Source: Enterobacter sp. R4-368 (lineage in GTDB: Bacteria; Pseudomonadota; Gammaproteobacteria; Enterobacterales; Enterobacteriaceae). Taken from it: DNA of 64,000 bases. The stretch is from assembly GCF_000410515.1 (NCBI RefSeq), contig NC_021500.1:1426001-1490000 (forward strand), in the 5' to 3' direction. A program made the position numbers and the translations under genes. The notes beneath the pieces are model-generated. The model had not been told where the DNA came from. It saw nothing but the letters and a program-made list of their open reading frames with translations, and did no database searches. Positions 22,287-32,501 of this stretch are shown in pieces (within the stretch, counting starts at the first letter, position 1; every line of letters begins with the position of its first letter).

Positions 22287-24434
22287 CTAACTGAAACGTT
22301 CGGTTTCTTTTGTCGGCCAGAAAGTTACACCTTGTTCCGCCATGCGTAACAGCGGCTCGCAAGGAGCAAAACGCTCGCCGTACTGCGCCTGTAACCGCTG
22401 TAGTGTCGCCACCACTTCGCTTATGCCCAGCGCATCCATATAGTGGAACGGCCCGCCCAAAAACGGTGGGAAACCGATGCCAAACACGGCACCAATATCA
22501 CCATCGCGCGCGCTGCGAATCACCTGTTCATCAAAGCAGCGAGCCGCTTCGTTCAGCATCAACATCACGCACCGCTCTGCTATCTGCTGAGGCGGTAACT
22601 GCGTGCCATCTGAAACACCGATTAAGCGGTAGATCGATGGGTCTGGCTGCTTTTTGCTTTTACGCCCTTTCGTCGGGTAAAGATAGAAACCGCGCTCATT
22701 TTTTCTGCCTTTGCGATCGTCATTCAAGATTGCGTTAACCACACTTGCAGGCGCGCTAAAACGTTCTCCATAGGCAGCTTCCAGCACCGGGATAATTTTG
22801 GTGCCGGTATCGATCCCCACTTCATCCAGCAACTGGATGGGCCCTACCGGAAAACCGAATTTCACCAGCGCCTGATCGATAGTTTCAATGCGTTGCCCTT
22901 CGCTTAGCAGGCGCATCGCTTCATTAATATAAGGCGCGAGGATGCGGTTAACGTAAAAGCCCGCTTTATCTGCCACCACGATCGGCGTTTTGCCCTGTTT
23001 TTTCGCCAGCTTCACCGTCGTGGCAATGGTCTGCTCATCGGTACCGGCATGAGGGATCACCTCGACCAGCGGCATTTTTTCCACCGGGCTGAAAAAATGT
23101 AATCCGATAACTTTTTCCGGACGCGCCGCATGCGCAGCAATATCGCCGATCGGTAAAGACGAGGTATTGGAGGCGAAAATGGTATGCGCTGCGCAGTTAG
23201 CTTCGACTTCAGCGACCATTTTCTGCTTCAACGCAAGATCCTCAAACACCGCTTCAATCACCAGATCGCGATGGGCAAAGCCACGATAATCAAGCGAACC
23301 GGAGATCTTCGCCATCTGGCTGTCGCGCTCGGCGGGTTTCAGGTAACGACGGCGCACTTTTTTATCCAGTTGTTGCCAACTGTATTTCAGCGCATGGTTA
23401 ATGCCCTTCGCATTAATATCTTTAATGCGAACCGGCAACCCACCTTTGCTGGCCGTGACAAATGCGATACCGCCGCCCATCAACCCACCGCCCAGCACGC
23501 CCACACTGTTAAGCGGGCCGGGTTCGACGACGCTGCCAGGATCTTTTTTGATATCGGTACTGGTAAAAAAGAGATGCCGTAGCGCCTGCGATTGCGGCGT
23601 CATCGCCAGTTGACCAAACGCGCGTGCTTCGGCGTCATAACCGCTGCTGCCCCCCTGGGCAAGACCGGTTTCAACCACCGAGAGAATGCGCGATGCAGCA
23701 GGATAATTCCCCTGGGTTTTCTGTTCGGTTTTTTTTGCGACCATGCGGAACAATAAAGTGCGGCCAAGCGGCCCGGCAAGAATGCGTTCACGCACCGGTA
23801 AATGGCGGCTGGCAGGACGCCCCTGCGAAACCAGTCCGACGGCGGCGTCCAGTAAAATGGAAGGCGGAACCACATCGTCAACCAGACCCACTTTTAATGC
23901 CTGCCGTGGGCGTAACTGCTTACCGGTGAGGATCATCTCCAGCGCGGTACTCACGCCGATCAGGCGCGGCAAACGTTGCGTACCGCCAGAACCGGGAAGC
24001 AACCCCAGTTGCACTTCCGGTAATCCCAGCACCGTTTTGGCATCGTTTGTACAAATCCGGCGATGGCACGCCAGCGCCAGTTCCAGCCCACCGCCGAGGC
24101 AGGGGCCATTAATCGCGGCGATGACCGGGATCGGCAGGGCGTGGATTTCCGCCATCAGTTGCTGCCCCTGACGGGCGAGTTCTTCGGCCTCTTTCGCCGT
24201 CTGGCAGCGGGCGATCATATTGATATCCGCGCCGGCAATAAAGTTGTCCGGTTTTGCTGAGATAAACACCACGCCGCGCAACGCTTTGTTTTCGCGGATC
24301 TGTTTTAAAATGGCGCGAACATCCGTTGCGAACTCCGCTTTCAGGGTGTTCATCTTCTCGTTCGGTACATCAATAGCGACTACCGCCACATTGTCGGAAC
24401 GCACACTAAGGGTAAATGCCGATGTTGTGGTCAT
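22287..24434 (-). CDS. fadJ: Fatty-acid oxidation complex subunit alpha FadJ
   Basis: Multifunctional beta-oxidation enzyme (enoyl-CoA hydratase and 3-hydroxyacyl-CoA dehydrogenase), mainly anaerobic in E. coli. The 715-residue protein has an N-terminal crotonase domain with GADINMI and [14 protein letters not shown] (around residues 65-115), and a dehydrogenase domain with the NAD motif [10 protein letters not shown] near residue 316 and the catalytic His in [16 protein letters not shown]. The ATG overlaps the fadI stop (TAATG), so fadI and fadJ form one operon. Confidence 0.97.
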   Translation of the reverse strand: MTTTSAFTLSVRSDNVAVVAIDVPNEKMNTLKAEFATDVRAILKQIRENKALRGVVFISAKPDNFIAGADINMIARCQTAKEAEELARQGQQLMAEIHALPIPVIAAINGPCLGGGLELALACHRRICTNDAKTVLGLPEVQLGLLPGSGGTQRLPRLIGVSTALEMILTGKQLRPRQALKVGLVDDVVPPSILLDAAVGLVSQGRPASRHLPVRERILAGPLGRTLLFRMVAKKTEQKTQGNYPAASRILSVVETGLAQGGSSGYDAEARAFGQLAMTPQSQALRHLFFTSTDIKKDPGSVVEPGPLNSVGVLGGGLMGGGIAFVTASKGGLPVRIKDINAKGINHALKYSWQQLDKKVRRRYLKPAERDSQMAKISGSLDYRGFAHRDLVIEAVFEDLALKQKMVAEVEANCAAHTIFASNTSSLPIGDIAAHAARPEKVIGLHFFSPVEKMPLVEVIPHAGTDEQTIATTVKLAKKQGKTPIVVADKAGFYVNRILAPYINEAMRLLSEGQRIETIDQALVKFGFPVGPIQLLDEVGIDTGTKIIPVLEAAYGERFSAPASVVNAILNDDRKGRKNERGFYLYPTKGRKSKKQPDPSIYRLIGVSDGTQLPPQQIAERCVMLMLNEAARCFDEQVIRSARDGDIGAVFGIGFPPFLGGPFHYMDALGISEVVATLQRLQAQYGERFAPCEPLLRMAEQGVTFWPTKETERFS

Positions 24435-25741
24435 TACTCTGCCTCCAGAACCATTGCCGCACCCAGACCGCCCGCGGCACAGGCCGTCACCAGACCAAAA
24501 CCGCCGCCACGACGGCGCAGCTCATGCAGGGTCTGAGTGATCATACGCGCGCCGGTAGCGGCAAACGGATGCCCATAAGCGATAGAGCCGCCAAGCACGT
24601 TAAATTTGCTGTCATCCACTTCGCCGGTTGCCTGTGAACGTCCCAGTACCTCGCGGGCAAAACGCTCGCTGGCCATCAGCTTCAGATTGCTAAGGGTTTG
24701 CGCAGCAAAGGCTTCATGCATATCAAGCAGGGTTAAATCCGCCATTGATAATCCGGCTCGCTCCAGCGCCAGCGGCGTTGCCCACGCCGGGCCAAGCAGC
24801 ATATCTTCACGCACATCAATCGCGGTAAACGCATAGCTGCGCAGGTATCCCAACGGCGCCAGCCCAAGCTCTTTGGCGCGGGATTCCGTCATCAGGATCA
24901 CCGCCGCGGCGCCATCGGTAAGCGGCGTACTGTTGGCCGCCGTCACCGTGCCGTGCTGGCGATCAAACGCCGGACGCAGTTTTGCATAATCCGCCAGGCT
25001 CGAATTTGTACGTACGTTGTTATCTTTCTCGACCGGGTCACGAAATGGCGGCGCGTAAGCGGTCATCACCTCTTCTGCCAGTTTGCCTTCTGCCCAGGCC
25101 TGGGCGGCAAGCTGGTGTGAGCGGTGCGCCAGCGCATCCTGCTGCTCACGGCTGATACCGTAGGTTTTCGCCATCTGTTCAGCGGTATCGCCCATGCGCA
25201 GGCCGGTGGAATATTCCGCCACCGCCGGAGGGACCGGCAGCAGGTCGCGCAGACGCAGGCGCGAGAAGAGTTTCAGTTTTTGCCCCATGCTGCGCGCTTT
25301 GTTGGCATCCACCAGCGTTCGCGCCAGTTTTTTGCTGACGCCAATCGGCAGCACTGAAGATGAGTCTGCACCACCAGCGATACCTGCACGAATGGTGCCC
25401 GCCAGCAGGCTTTCGGTGACATTCGCCACCGCCTGAAAGCTGGTCGCGCAGGCACGGCTTACACTGTAAGCGTCGGTATGCACACTCATGCCGGTGCCAA
25501 GCACTATTTCGCGCGCAATATTCGGCGCTTCGGGCATTTGAACCACCTGGCCAAAAACCAGTTGTTCAATCACTTCGGGGGGAATTTCGCTGCGTGCCAG
25601 CATCTCTCCCACCACCATTTTGCCAAGATCGATGGCCGGCACGCCGTGGAAGACGGTCGCCTGGCGGGCAAAAGGGGTACGTAACCCACTGACAATGGCA
25701 ATGCGGTCGCCCTGGCGGGTGACAAGCGGTAATGCCTTCAT
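24434..25741 (-). CDS. fadI: Acetyl-CoA acyltransferase FadI
   Basis: 3-ketoacyl-CoA thiolase, beta subunit of the second (anaerobic) fatty-acid oxidation complex. The 435-residue protein has the acyl-accepting cysteine in SRACATSF (Cys98), the [10 protein letters not shown] motif with the catalytic His, and the C-terminal [13 protein letters not shown] with the second active Cys. It is first in the fadIJ operon; a FadR-like operator lies just upstream. Confidence 0.97.
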   Translation of the reverse strand: MKALPLVTRQGDRIAIVSGLRTPFARQATVFHGVPAIDLGKMVVGEMLARSEIPPEVIEQLVFGQVVQMPEAPNIAREIVLGTGMSVHTDAYSVSRACATSFQAVANVTESLLAGTIRAGIAGGADSSSVLPIGVSKKLARTLVDANKARSMGQKLKLFSRLRLRDLLPVPPAVAEYSTGLRMGDTAEQMAKTYGISREQQDALAHRSHQLAAQAWAEGKLAEEVMTAYAPPFRDPVEKDNNVRTNSSLADYAKLRPAFDRQHGTVTAANSTPLTDGAAAVILMTESRAKELGLAPLGYLRSYAFTAIDVREDMLLGPAWATPLALERAGLSMADLTLLDMHEAFAAQTLSNLKLMASERFAREVLGRSQATGEVDDSKFNVLGGSIAYGHPFAATGARMITQTLHELRRRGGGFGLVTACAAGGLGAAMVLEAE

Positions 25742-25771
25742 AACACTCCCCTGTTAACAGCGTAATGCATT

Positions 25772-25788
25772 AAGTGGTCTGACCTGAT
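25772..25788. promoter_or_regulatory. FadR-type operator upstream of fadIJ
   Basis: AAGTGGTCTGACCTGAT matches the FadR core TGGTCTGACC about 30 bp upstream of the fadI start, where repression in the absence of long-chain acyl-CoA would act. Confidence 0.8.
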
Positions 25789-25864
25789 AACAGTCTTAAC
25801 CAATTTTTTACATTTAGCCAATGGGAGGGAGAAAAAAATGGGAGCTAAGGCACAGAGATACTTA

Positions 25865-25893
25865 ACAAAACGCCCCCGCTGGACGGGAGCGTT
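25865..25893 (-). terminator. Terminator of yfcZ
   Basis: On the minus strand AACGCTCCCG-TCCAG-CGGGGGCGTT is followed by TTGTTAAG. One unpaired base lies in the stem. Confidence 0.75.
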
Positions 25894-25903
25894 GGCGGGA
25901 TAA

Positions 25904-26188
25904 TTAACGCAGACCGAGCTGGAAAATCAGCGTTTCGGCTTCGCAAGCGAAGACAAAATCGATATCCAGGCGCACACCGTCTGCCACTTCCGTGAACGTG
26001 GAAGTGATTTGGCAAGGATCGGATTCCACGCTGCGGGCTCTGGCGCTCAGCGCAGCCAGGGTTTCTTCCGCATCGGCGCGTTTAGCGAACACGCGGCTGT
26101 AAGAGGCGGTGCAGTCGGAGTTGTCCATAATGGTGCCAACATCCATACAGCAGCAAACCGGGGTTTCATCAGCACTGCATTTACTCAT
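25904..26188 (-). CDS. yfcZ: YfcZ/YiiS family protein
   Basis: Small cytoplasmic protein of unknown function, 94 residues, with a Cys-rich N-terminus (Cys4, Cys12, Cys13, Cys14, Cys26) that could hold a metal, and a conserved C-terminal DIDFVFACEAETLIFQL segment. The ATG at 26188 is preceded by GAGGAAAT. It lies between fadI and fadL, as in E. coli. Confidence 0.92.
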   Translation of the reverse strand: MSKCSADETPVCCCMDVGTIMDNSDCTASYSRVFAKRADAEETLAALSARARSVESDPCQITSTFTEVADGVRLDIDFVFACEAETLIFQLGLR

Positions 26189-26433
26189 GGTAGATTTCCT
26201 CTGAATTCGCACCCAAGGTGCCAGATAAACGTTGCGCATATTTTACGCCGCGAGGGAATGTGGCTCCAGTCGTTAATTCCGCAAGCGGTGATAAGTGACC
26301 GAAATCACACTTAAAAATGATCTAAAACAAAAATCATCTAATCGACTGATTAACACCGGGGGCAATTTTGCTGCGCAGATCCCGTTTCGAAGATCACAAT
26401 TGAAAAATCTTATATACATACTTGCAACATTTC

Positions 26434-26472
26434 CTCTGGTCAGACCTATACTCTCGCCACTGGTCTGATTTC
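26434..26472. promoter_or_regulatory. Two FadR-type operators upstream of fadL
   Basis: CTCTGGTCAGACCTATA (26434-26450) and ACTGGTCTGATTT (26459-26471) both carry the FadR core, at a spacing like the two FadR sites of E. coli fadL. The remaining part of the 377-bp yfcZ-fadL gap shows no gene. Confidence 0.82.
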
Positions 26473-26566
26473 TCAGATGTACCTCAGACCCTACACTTCG
26501 CGCTCCTGTTACCCCGCGTAACAAAGTTTGTATAAAAATAAATCGATTTCGAATGAGGTTATGGTC

Positions 26567-27928
26567 ATGAGCCAGAAAACCCGGTTTACCAAGTCTGCGT
26601 TGGCAGTCGCAGTGGCAATCGTTTCTACCCAGGCCTGGTCCGCAGGCTTTCAACTCAACGAGTTTTCATCCTCTGGCCTTGGCCGGGCTTATTCCGGTGA
26701 AGGCGCCATTGCTGATGACGCAGGCAGCGTCAGCCGCAACCCGGCGCTGATCACCATGTTCGATCGCCCAACCTTCTCTGGTGGTGCGGTGTTTGTCGAT
26801 CCGGATGTTAACGTAAAAGGCCGTTCTGCCATTGGTAACAATGCCAGCCAGGACAACATCGCCCCGACCGCGTGGATCCCGAACCTGCACTTCGTGGCAC
26901 CGATTAACGATCAATTTGGCTGGGGCGCGTCCGTGACCTCTAACTACGGGCTGGCCACCGAGTTCAACAACAGCTATGCAGCCGGTTCAATGGGCGGTAA
27001 AACCGATCTCGAAACGCTGAACCTCAACCTGAGCGGTGCGTATCGTCTGGATAGCCACTGGAGCTTCGGCCTCGGTTTCGATGCCGTTTATGCACGTGCG
27101 AAAGTGGAGCGCTACGCGGGTGACCTGCCGCAAATCATCGGCGCAGGTCTGCCAGGGCTGGTGCAATCGGGTCGCCTGTCACCACAAGATGCACAGCGAC
27201 TCGCCGCGCAGGCTGGTGGTATTAGCCGCGATACGCAAATCGCCCATCTGAAAGGCGATGAGTGGGGCTTTGGCTGGAATGCCGGTATTCTCTACGAGCT
27301 GGATAAAAACAACCGCTACGCTTTCACCTATCGTTCTGAAGTCAAAGTCGACTTCGACGGCGATTATAAGAGCAGCCTGCCCGCAGCGCTGAACCCGATC
27401 AATGCGGCGCTAAATCTTAACTTGCCATACGGTACTGGCGGTGCCACCACCAACGGTTCGCTCTCATTGCACCTGCCGGAAATGTGGGAAGTGTCGGGTT
27501 ATAACCGTGTTGACCCGCAGTGGGCCATTCACTACAGCCTGACTTACACCAGCTGGAGCCAGTTCCAGGAGCTGAAAGCGACCGGCGACAACGGCCAGAC
27601 GCTGTTCTATAAAGATGAAAGCTTTAAAGACGCCTACCGTATCGCGCTGGGTACTACCTATTATATGGATGATAACTGGACCTTCCGCGCCGGTATCGCC
27701 TTCGATGACAGCCCGGTTCCGGCAGACAAACGCTCCATCTCCATCCCGGATCAGGATCGCCTCTGGCTGAGCACCGGTGCGACCTATGCATTTAATAAAG
27801 ATGCGTCCGTCGACGTCGGCGTTTCTTATATGCACGGTCAGAAAGTGAAATTCACCGAAGGCCCGTATACCTTCAGCTCTGAAGGTCGTGCATGGCTGTA
27901 CGGCGCGAACTTCAACTACGCGTTCTGA
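26567..27928 (+). CDS. fadL: Long-chain fatty-acid outer-membrane transporter FadL
   Basis: Fourteen-stranded outer-membrane channel that takes up long-chain fatty acids; also a receptor for phage T2 in E. coli. The protein has a signal peptide of about 25 residues ending TQAWSA, then the hatch-domain sequence [20 protein letters not shown], and ends with the outer-membrane C-terminal aromatic signature FNYAF. ATG codons occur at 26561 and 26567; the second has the better distance from GAGG and matches the E. coli N-terminus MSQKT. The 100-residue region around residues 175-230 differs from E. coli, as expected for surface loops. Confidence 0.96.
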   Translation: MSQKTRFTKSALAVAVAIVSTQAWSAGFQLNEFSSSGLGRAYSGEGAIADDAGSVSRNPALITMFDRPTFSGGAVFVDPDVNVKGRSAIGNNASQDNIAPTAWIPNLHFVAPINDQFGWGASVTSNYGLATEFNNSYAAGSMGGKTDLETLNLNLSGAYRLDSHWSFGLGFDAVYARAKVERYAGDLPQIIGAGLPGLVQSGRLSPQDAQRLAAQAGGISRDTQIAHLKGDEWGFGWNAGILYELDKNNRYAFTYRSEVKVDFDGDYKSSLPAALNPINAALNLNLPYGTGGATTNGSLSLHLPEMWEVSGYNRVDPQWAIHYSLTYTSWSQFQELKATGDNGQTLFYKDESFKDAYRIALGTTYYMDDNWTFRAGIAFDDSPVPADKRSISIPDQDRLWLSTGATYAFNKDASVDVGVSYMHGQKVKFTEGPYTFSSEGRAWLYGANFNYAF

Positions 27929-27942
27929 TAAACCATCAGGCA

Positions 27943-27975
27943 TAAAAAAAGGTGAGCGCCGTGCTCACCTTTTTT
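27943..27975. terminator. Terminator between fadL and mlaA
   Basis: GGTGAGC-GCCGT-GCTCACC stem preceded by seven A residues and followed by seven T residues, so it can act in both directions for these convergent genes. Confidence 0.95.
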
Positions 27976-27991
27976 ATTTGCTGGGCTGGGT

Positions 27992-28747
27992 TTATTGCGA
28001 GTCGATATCTTTCAAATCGCCCTCTATCGCCTGCGCGTTCGGGTTTTCCTGCGGTTTCAGCTTACCGCCGTTGGCGATAAAATCGTGGCGCTGGAAGTAG
28101 GCTTCACGCACCAGAATGTACGGATCGGAAGACTGGCGCAGCAGGCCGTCTGAATCCAGCAGTTGCGCGCGCGATTCAATGCCTTCAACCGTCCATTTGC
28201 CCACCGACAGCGGCCATGTCAGCCACGACAGCACCGGATAGAGCGTATCGGCCATATCACCACCGTCTTCACGCAGCGTGAAACTGCCATAGAACGGCAG
28301 TTGCATATAAGGGCCGTAACCCATGCCGTAATGCCCCAGCGTGCTACCAAAACGGTGCGGTTCAACGCGCTGCAATTTCGGGTTCGCAGCACCCGCGACA
28401 TCCATCAAGCCGCCCATCCCCAGCAGGGTGTTCAGGAAGAAGCGTGTAAAGTGAACCATCCCCTGGTACGGATCGCCTTGTAAGAAGAAGTTCACCATCA
28501 CCGCCGGTTCTTCAAGGTTGCTGGTGAAGTTGCTCAGACCATTACGCGCTGGCTGCGGCACATAATCACGCCAGACAACGGCAACGGGTCTGACAACATA
28601 CGGATCCAGCACATTGAAGTTGAAGCTGTACATGGTGCGGTTGAACCCTTCCAGCGGGTCTGAACGTCCCTGCGAATCTTTACCGGAACTGGCACAACCG
28701 ACCAGCACAGTGGTAGCCAGCGCAAGCGCCGACAGGCGGAATTTCAT
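27992..28747 (-). CDS. mlaA: Phospholipid-binding lipoprotein MlaA (VacJ)
   Basis: Outer-membrane lipoprotein of the Mla system that removes misplaced phospholipids from the outer leaflet and passes them to MlaC. The 251-residue protein has a lipoprotein signal peptide with lipobox LVGC (Cys18) and the conserved DPLEGFNRTMYSFN and GDPYQGMVHFTRFFLNT segments. The ATG at 28747 has GGGAGACACC upstream. The rest of the Mla system is elsewhere. Confidence 0.96.
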   Translation of the reverse strand: MKFRLSALALATTVLVGCASSGKDSQGRSDPLEGFNRTMYSFNFNVLDPYVVRPVAVVWRDYVPQPARNGLSNFTSNLEEPAVMVNFFLQGDPYQGMVHFTRFFLNTLLGMGGLMDVAGAANPKLQRVEPHRFGSTLGHYGMGYGPYMQLPFYGSFTLREDGGDMADTLYPVLSWLTWPLSVGKWTVEGIESRAQLLDSDGLLRQSSDPYILVREAYFQRHDFIANGGKLKPQENPNAQAIEGDLKDIDSQ

Positions 28748-29052
28748 AGGTGTCTCCCTGAAGAAAATGGTCATCGCTGAATGCCATTTTGAATAACGCA
28801 AACGCGGAAATCCGTTTTGCGCAGACAATGCGCAACGCATTGTATCAGCACATATTCTGATGTCCACGTAGCGAACAAAGCTCACTCAGCCTAACCGAAC
28901 TCACCTTTACGGCTCGTTAACAATTCTATACAAACTTCCTCAATATCGTATTGCCATTATTGCTTTTCGCGCAATTTAGGACGATGCCGTCACGGAATAA
29001 GCGTGAAAACCGCTACGCTTAAATTTTGCCGCCATCACCAAGCGAGGCCATC
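28748..29052. other. Intergenic region mlaA-yfdC with a small perfect palindrome
   Basis: The 305-bp divergent gap holds the promoters of both genes. At 28825-28843 there is an uninterrupted palindrome ACAATGCG-CAA-CGCATTGT, about 80 bp upstream of mlaA, that could be an operator or hairpin. No small gene is evident. Confidence 0.5.
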
Positions 29053-29994
29053 GTGGACAATATTAAAGAAGAGAAACTCGACAAACACAGCGATGACTTA
29101 CAAGTGGAGAGCGACGAGAAGAAGAGTGGGAAGAAAATAGAACTTGATGAAGAACGCCTGCCCTCGCGCGCCATGGCGATTCATGAGCATATTCGCCAGG
29201 ACGGCGAAAAAGAGCTGGAACGTGACGCGATGGCGCTGTTCTGGTCAGCGATTGCGGCGGGTTTATCGATGAGCGCGTCGCTGCTGGCAAAGGGGATTTT
29301 TCACGTACAGCTCGACGGCATTCCCGGCGGTTTCCTGCTGGAGAACCTCGGTTACACCTTTGGCTTTATTATTGTCATTATGGCGCGCCAGCAGTTGTTT
29401 ACCGAAAACACCGTCACGGCCGTATTACCGGTGATGCAAAAACCCAGTTGGGTTAACTTTGGCCTGATGACGCGCTTATGGAGCGTGGTGTTACTCGGGA
29501 ACCTGGTTGGTACGGCTATTGCCGCCTGGGCGTTCGAGTATATGCCCATATTCGATGAAGCCACCCGCGATGCTTTTGTCAAAATCGGCATGGAGGTGAT
29601 GAAGAACACGCCGCTGGAGATGTTCTCCAACGCCATTATCTCCGGCTGGATCATCGCCACCATGGTGTGGATGTTCCCTTCAGCGGGCGCGGCGAAAATT
29701 GTGGTGATCATTTTAATGACCTGGCTTATCGCGCTGGCGGATACCACGCATATCGTGGTCGGTGCGGTGGAGATTTTCTATCTGGTGTTTAACGGCACGC
29801 TGAACTGGAGCGAATTTATCTGGCCGTTCGCCCTGCCGACACTCGCCGGGAATATTTGCGGCGGCACCTTTATTTTTGCTCTGCTCAGCCACGCGCAGAT
29901 CCGTAACGATATGATCAACGCGCGTAAAGCCGAAGCCAAAGCCCGCGCCGACGAGCAAAAACAGCAACGCGACGGCGCAGAAAAAGGAGCTTAA
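29053..29994 (+). CDS. yfdC: Formate/nitrite transporter-family protein YfdC
   Basis: Inner-membrane protein of the formate-nitrite transporter family with a charged cytoplasmic N-terminal extension of about 70 residues and a charged C-terminal tail; six membrane segments lie between. Substrate is unknown. The GTG at 29053 is chosen because it aligns the N-terminus with E. coli (M/V-D-N) and is preceded by GCGAGG; an in-frame ATG lies 27 bp upstream. It directly precedes a tRNA-Arg gene, as in E. coli. Confidence 0.93.
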   Translation: MDNIKEEKLDKHSDDLQVESDEKKSGKKIELDEERLPSRAMAIHEHIRQDGEKELERDAMALFWSAIAAGLSMSASLLAKGIFHVQLDGIPGGFLLENLGYTFGFIIVIMARQQLFTENTVTAVLPVMQKPSWVNFGLMTRLWSVVLLGNLVGTAIAAWAFEYMPIFDEATRDAFVKIGMEVMKNTPLEMFSNAIISGWIIATMVWMFPSAGAAKIVVIILMTWLIALADTTHIVVGAVEIFYLVFNGTLNWSEFIWPFALPTLAGNICGGTFIFALLSHAQIRNDMINARKAEAKARADEQKQQRDGAEKGA

Positions 29995-30069
29995 ACGGCG
30001 ACAGTTTAATCACTTGGCGGCATGTGAGCTTAACGCGAGACGTAAATAACGTTATACTCCCGCCGCTTT

Positions 30070-30141
30070 GTCCCCTTAGTTAAATGGATATAACGAGCCC
30101 CTCCTAAGGGCTAGTTGCAGGTTCGATTCCTGCAGGGGACA
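30070..30141 (+). tRNA. argW: tRNA-Arg (anticodon CCU)
   Basis: Full cloverleaf: acceptor GTCCCCT pairs with AGGGGAC, anticodon loop CTCCTAA with CCU, T loop GGTTCGATTCC, discriminator A. Position next to yfdC identifies it as the argW equivalent, a known prophage attachment gene in E. coli. The 3' CCA is not encoded: the discriminator is followed by ATATCC, so CCA must be added by the nucleotidyltransferase. An accessory block begins directly after it. Confidence 0.95.
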
Positions 30142-30261
30142 ATATCCCCCTTCCTGCGAACATCGATCAAAGTCGTCATTACCCTACAGATTCAGTAAGT
30201 TAAATCACTTCCCGCGTCTGCCAACTGCCATAGGTTCTTATCAACGTCCTGCTGCTTAGTG

Positions 30262-31629
30262 TTACGCCACCAGTTGCTGCATCACCTTAATAAATGCAGA
30301 GGTCACCTGCTCCTCCTGTGCGTGACGCCCCTCTTCAATCACCCAGCGTCCTCCCGCCATTACCCTTCTTATCGGGTTTGTTGAGCAGGCGAAAATCCAG
30401 CGGTTCAGACGTTCACGATCGCCTGCGGCTGCAAGGAAGGGATCGCGGCTGTCGAGCAACAGCATATCCGCGCGATCGCCGACCGCCAGTTGACCAATCG
30501 CCTGCCCCAGCGCACGGCGTCCGCCCTGCAATGCCCCCTGATACAGCACATTGCCAATATAAGGCTCATCCGGCAAAGACAGTAAGTTGCGCCGCCGTTT
30601 GTTTAACCGTTGCCCGTACTCAAACCAGCGCAAATCCTCGCTGACGCTGACGCTGATATGGCTGTCGGAGCCAATTCCCCAGCGCCCCTGCTGCGCAAGA
30701 TAGTCCGGCCCCGGAAAGATACCATCGCCAAGATTGGCTTCAGTGGTCAGGCACAGGCCCGCCACTGCGCCGGAAGCGGCAATCTGTTGGGTTTCCTGCG
30801 GCGTAATATGCGTGGCATGGATCAGACACCACTGTTCATCCACCGGCATATGCTGATAAAGCCACTCCACCGGCCGCAATCCAGACCAGGCCACGCAGTC
30901 ATCAACCTCTTTTTGCTGCTCAGCAATATGAATATGCACCGGCTGCGGTTGCGGACAGGCTTTAAGCACGCTCTGCATCTGTTCCGGCGTAACGGCCCGC
31001 AGCGAGTGGAAGCACAGCCCGGTACGCTGCATCGGCTCAGCAGCAAGCTGCGACGTCAGCGTGGCATGCAGTGCAAGGTAGCCTTCCGTATCGTGAATAA
31101 AGCGGCTCTGCCCGGCGGTCGCTGGCTGCCCACCAAAACCGGAGAAACTGTAAAGCACCGGCAGTAATGTCAGGCCAATACCCGCCGTTTTCGCCGCCTG
31201 CGAAATACGCATCGCCAGCTCGGCTGGCTGTGCGTAAGGTTTTCCGCCACGATCGTGGTGCAAATAGTGAAATTCGGCAACGGAGGTATAACCGGCCTTC
31301 AGCATTTCGATGTACAGATAGCTGGCAATGGTTTCCAGCTGTTCGGGGGTAATTTTATCCACCAGCCGGTACATTAAATCGCGCCATGTCCAGAAGCTGT
31401 CCGCCGGATCGCCCACCACTTCGGTTAGCCCGGCCATTGCACGCTGAAAAGCGTGCGAATGCAGGTTTGGCATGCCCGGCACCAAAAAACCTTCCAGGCG
31501 AATCGCCGTGTCGTCTGGCTGACTACCGCTTTCGAGCGCGGTGATGATGCCCTGCGGGGAAACCGTGATGCGAACATTCTCCGCCCAGCCCTGCGGCAAC
31601 AATGCTTTTGCCGCGAAATATACCGTCAT
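30262..31629 (-). CDS. hutF: Formimidoylglutamate deiminase
   Basis: Hydrolyses N-formimino-L-glutamate to N-formylglutamate and ammonia, step four of the five-step histidine route. The 455-residue amidohydrolase has metal ligands in NLHSHAF near residue 57, HIHIAEQ near residue 235 and SDSH near residue 324. The ATG at 31629 has GAGGGG five bases upstream and is preferred to a GTG 12 bp further up. It is divergent from hutC with a HutC-type palindrome between them. This enzyme is typical of Pseudomonas-type pathways; enteric Klebsiella-type pathways use formimidoylglutamase instead. Confidence 0.94.
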   Translation of the reverse strand: MTVYFAAKALLPQGWAENVRITVSPQGIITALESGSQPDDTAIRLEGFLVPGMPNLHSHAFQRAMAGLTEVVGDPADSFWTWRDLMYRLVDKITPEQLETIASYLYIEMLKAGYTSVAEFHYLHHDRGGKPYAQPAELAMRISQAAKTAGIGLTLLPVLYSFSGFGGQPATAGQSRFIHDTEGYLALHATLTSQLAAEPMQRTGLCFHSLRAVTPEQMQSVLKACPQPQPVHIHIAEQQKEVDDCVAWSGLRPVEWLYQHMPVDEQWCLIHATHITPQETQQIAASGAVAGLCLTTEANLGDGIFPGPDYLAQQGRWGIGSDSHISVSVSEDLRWFEYGQRLNKRRRNLLSLPDEPYIGNVLYQGALQGGRRALGQAIGQLAVGDRADMLLLDSRDPFLAAAGDRERLNRWIFACSTNPIRRVMAGGRWVIEEGRHAQEEQVTSAFIKVMQQLVA

Positions 31630-31660
31630 ATATCCCCTCACCGCCTGCCGTTATTTGATA

Positions 31661-31687
31661 TGTATATACATGCTTATATATATACAT
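31661..31687. promoter_or_regulatory. HutC-type operators between hutF and hutC
   Basis: A perfect palindrome TGTATATACA (31661-31670) is followed by a second AT-alternating element TATATATACA (31677-31686). The same TGTATATACA occurs at hutU. The position between divergent hutF and hutC suits autoregulation and pathway control by HutC. Assignment is by shared motif and context. Confidence 0.7.
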
Positions 31688-31739
31688 CCAAATATGTGTA
31701 GAGTAAACTTCAACGGTTATCCGGCCGAGGAAAGGGTTC

Positions 31740-32501
31740 ATGGAGCAAAGCGATATTTTTAAAGCAGCCGCAGGCGAGACACGTCTTGATCAGCCCGCCC
31801 CTTTCTATGAAAGGGTGAAGAGCATGATTAAAACCAATATCCACAGCGGCGCCTGGCCGGTGAACTACCGCGTGCCGTCAGAAAGCGAGCTGGTCAGCCA
31901 GTTTGGCTACAGCCGGATGACCATTAACCGCGCGCTGCGTGAACTGACCGCCGAAGGGCTGCTGGTGCGTATGCAGGGCATTGGCACCTTTGTCGCCGAA
32001 GTCCGTGGGCAGTCGGCGCTGCTGGAGATCAACAACATTGCTGATGAGATTGCCAGTCGCGGCCATCGCCATCATGCCAGAGTGCTGGAGCTGACCCAGC
32101 AGCATGCAGATGCTCAGCAAGCGCTGGCTTTTAATCTGCCGAAAGGCAGCCGCCTGTTCCATTCGTTGATTTGCCATTATGAAGACGGCGTTCCGGTGAT
32201 GCTGGAAGACAGGCTGGTGAATGCGCTGATTGTGCCAGACTATCTGCAGCAGGATTTTACCCGTATCACGCCGAATGCCTATCTCTCTTCCATCGCACCG
32301 ATTGTCGAAGGTGAGCATATTATCGAGGCGGTGAACGTGCCCCGCAGCGAGTGCGTTTACCTGGAAATAGATGAACACACCCCCTGCCTGCAAGTAAACC
32401 GCCGCACCTGGACCGGTCGTCAGGACAAGAAAATCGTCACCAGCGTGCGCCTGGTCTATCCGGGTTCGCGTTACCGTCTGGAAGGAAGTATGCGCAAATG
32501 A
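31740..32501 (+). CDS. hutC: Histidine utilisation repressor HutC
   Basis: GntR/HutC-family repressor that leaves DNA when it binds urocanate. The 253-residue protein has an N-terminal winged helix (about residues 20-90; PSESELVSQFGYSRMTINRALRE is the recognition region) and a C-terminal UTRA effector domain ending YPGSRYRLEG. GAGGAAAGGG precedes the ATG. It overlaps hutD by 4 bp. It is intact, in contrast to the hutC relic near 45.0 kb, and is the likely regulator of all HutC-type palindromes in this block. Confidence 0.95.
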   Translation: MEQSDIFKAAAGETRLDQPAPFYERVKSMIKTNIHSGAWPVNYRVPSESELVSQFGYSRMTINRALRELTAEGLLVRMQGIGTFVAEVRGQSALLEINNIADEIASRGHRHHARVLELTQQHADAQQALAFNLPKGSRLFHSLICHYEDGVPVMLEDRLVNALIVPDYLQQDFTRITPNAYLSSIAPIVEGEHIIEAVNVPRSECVYLEIDEHTPCLQVNRRTWTGRQDKKIVTSVRLVYPGSRYRLEGSMRK

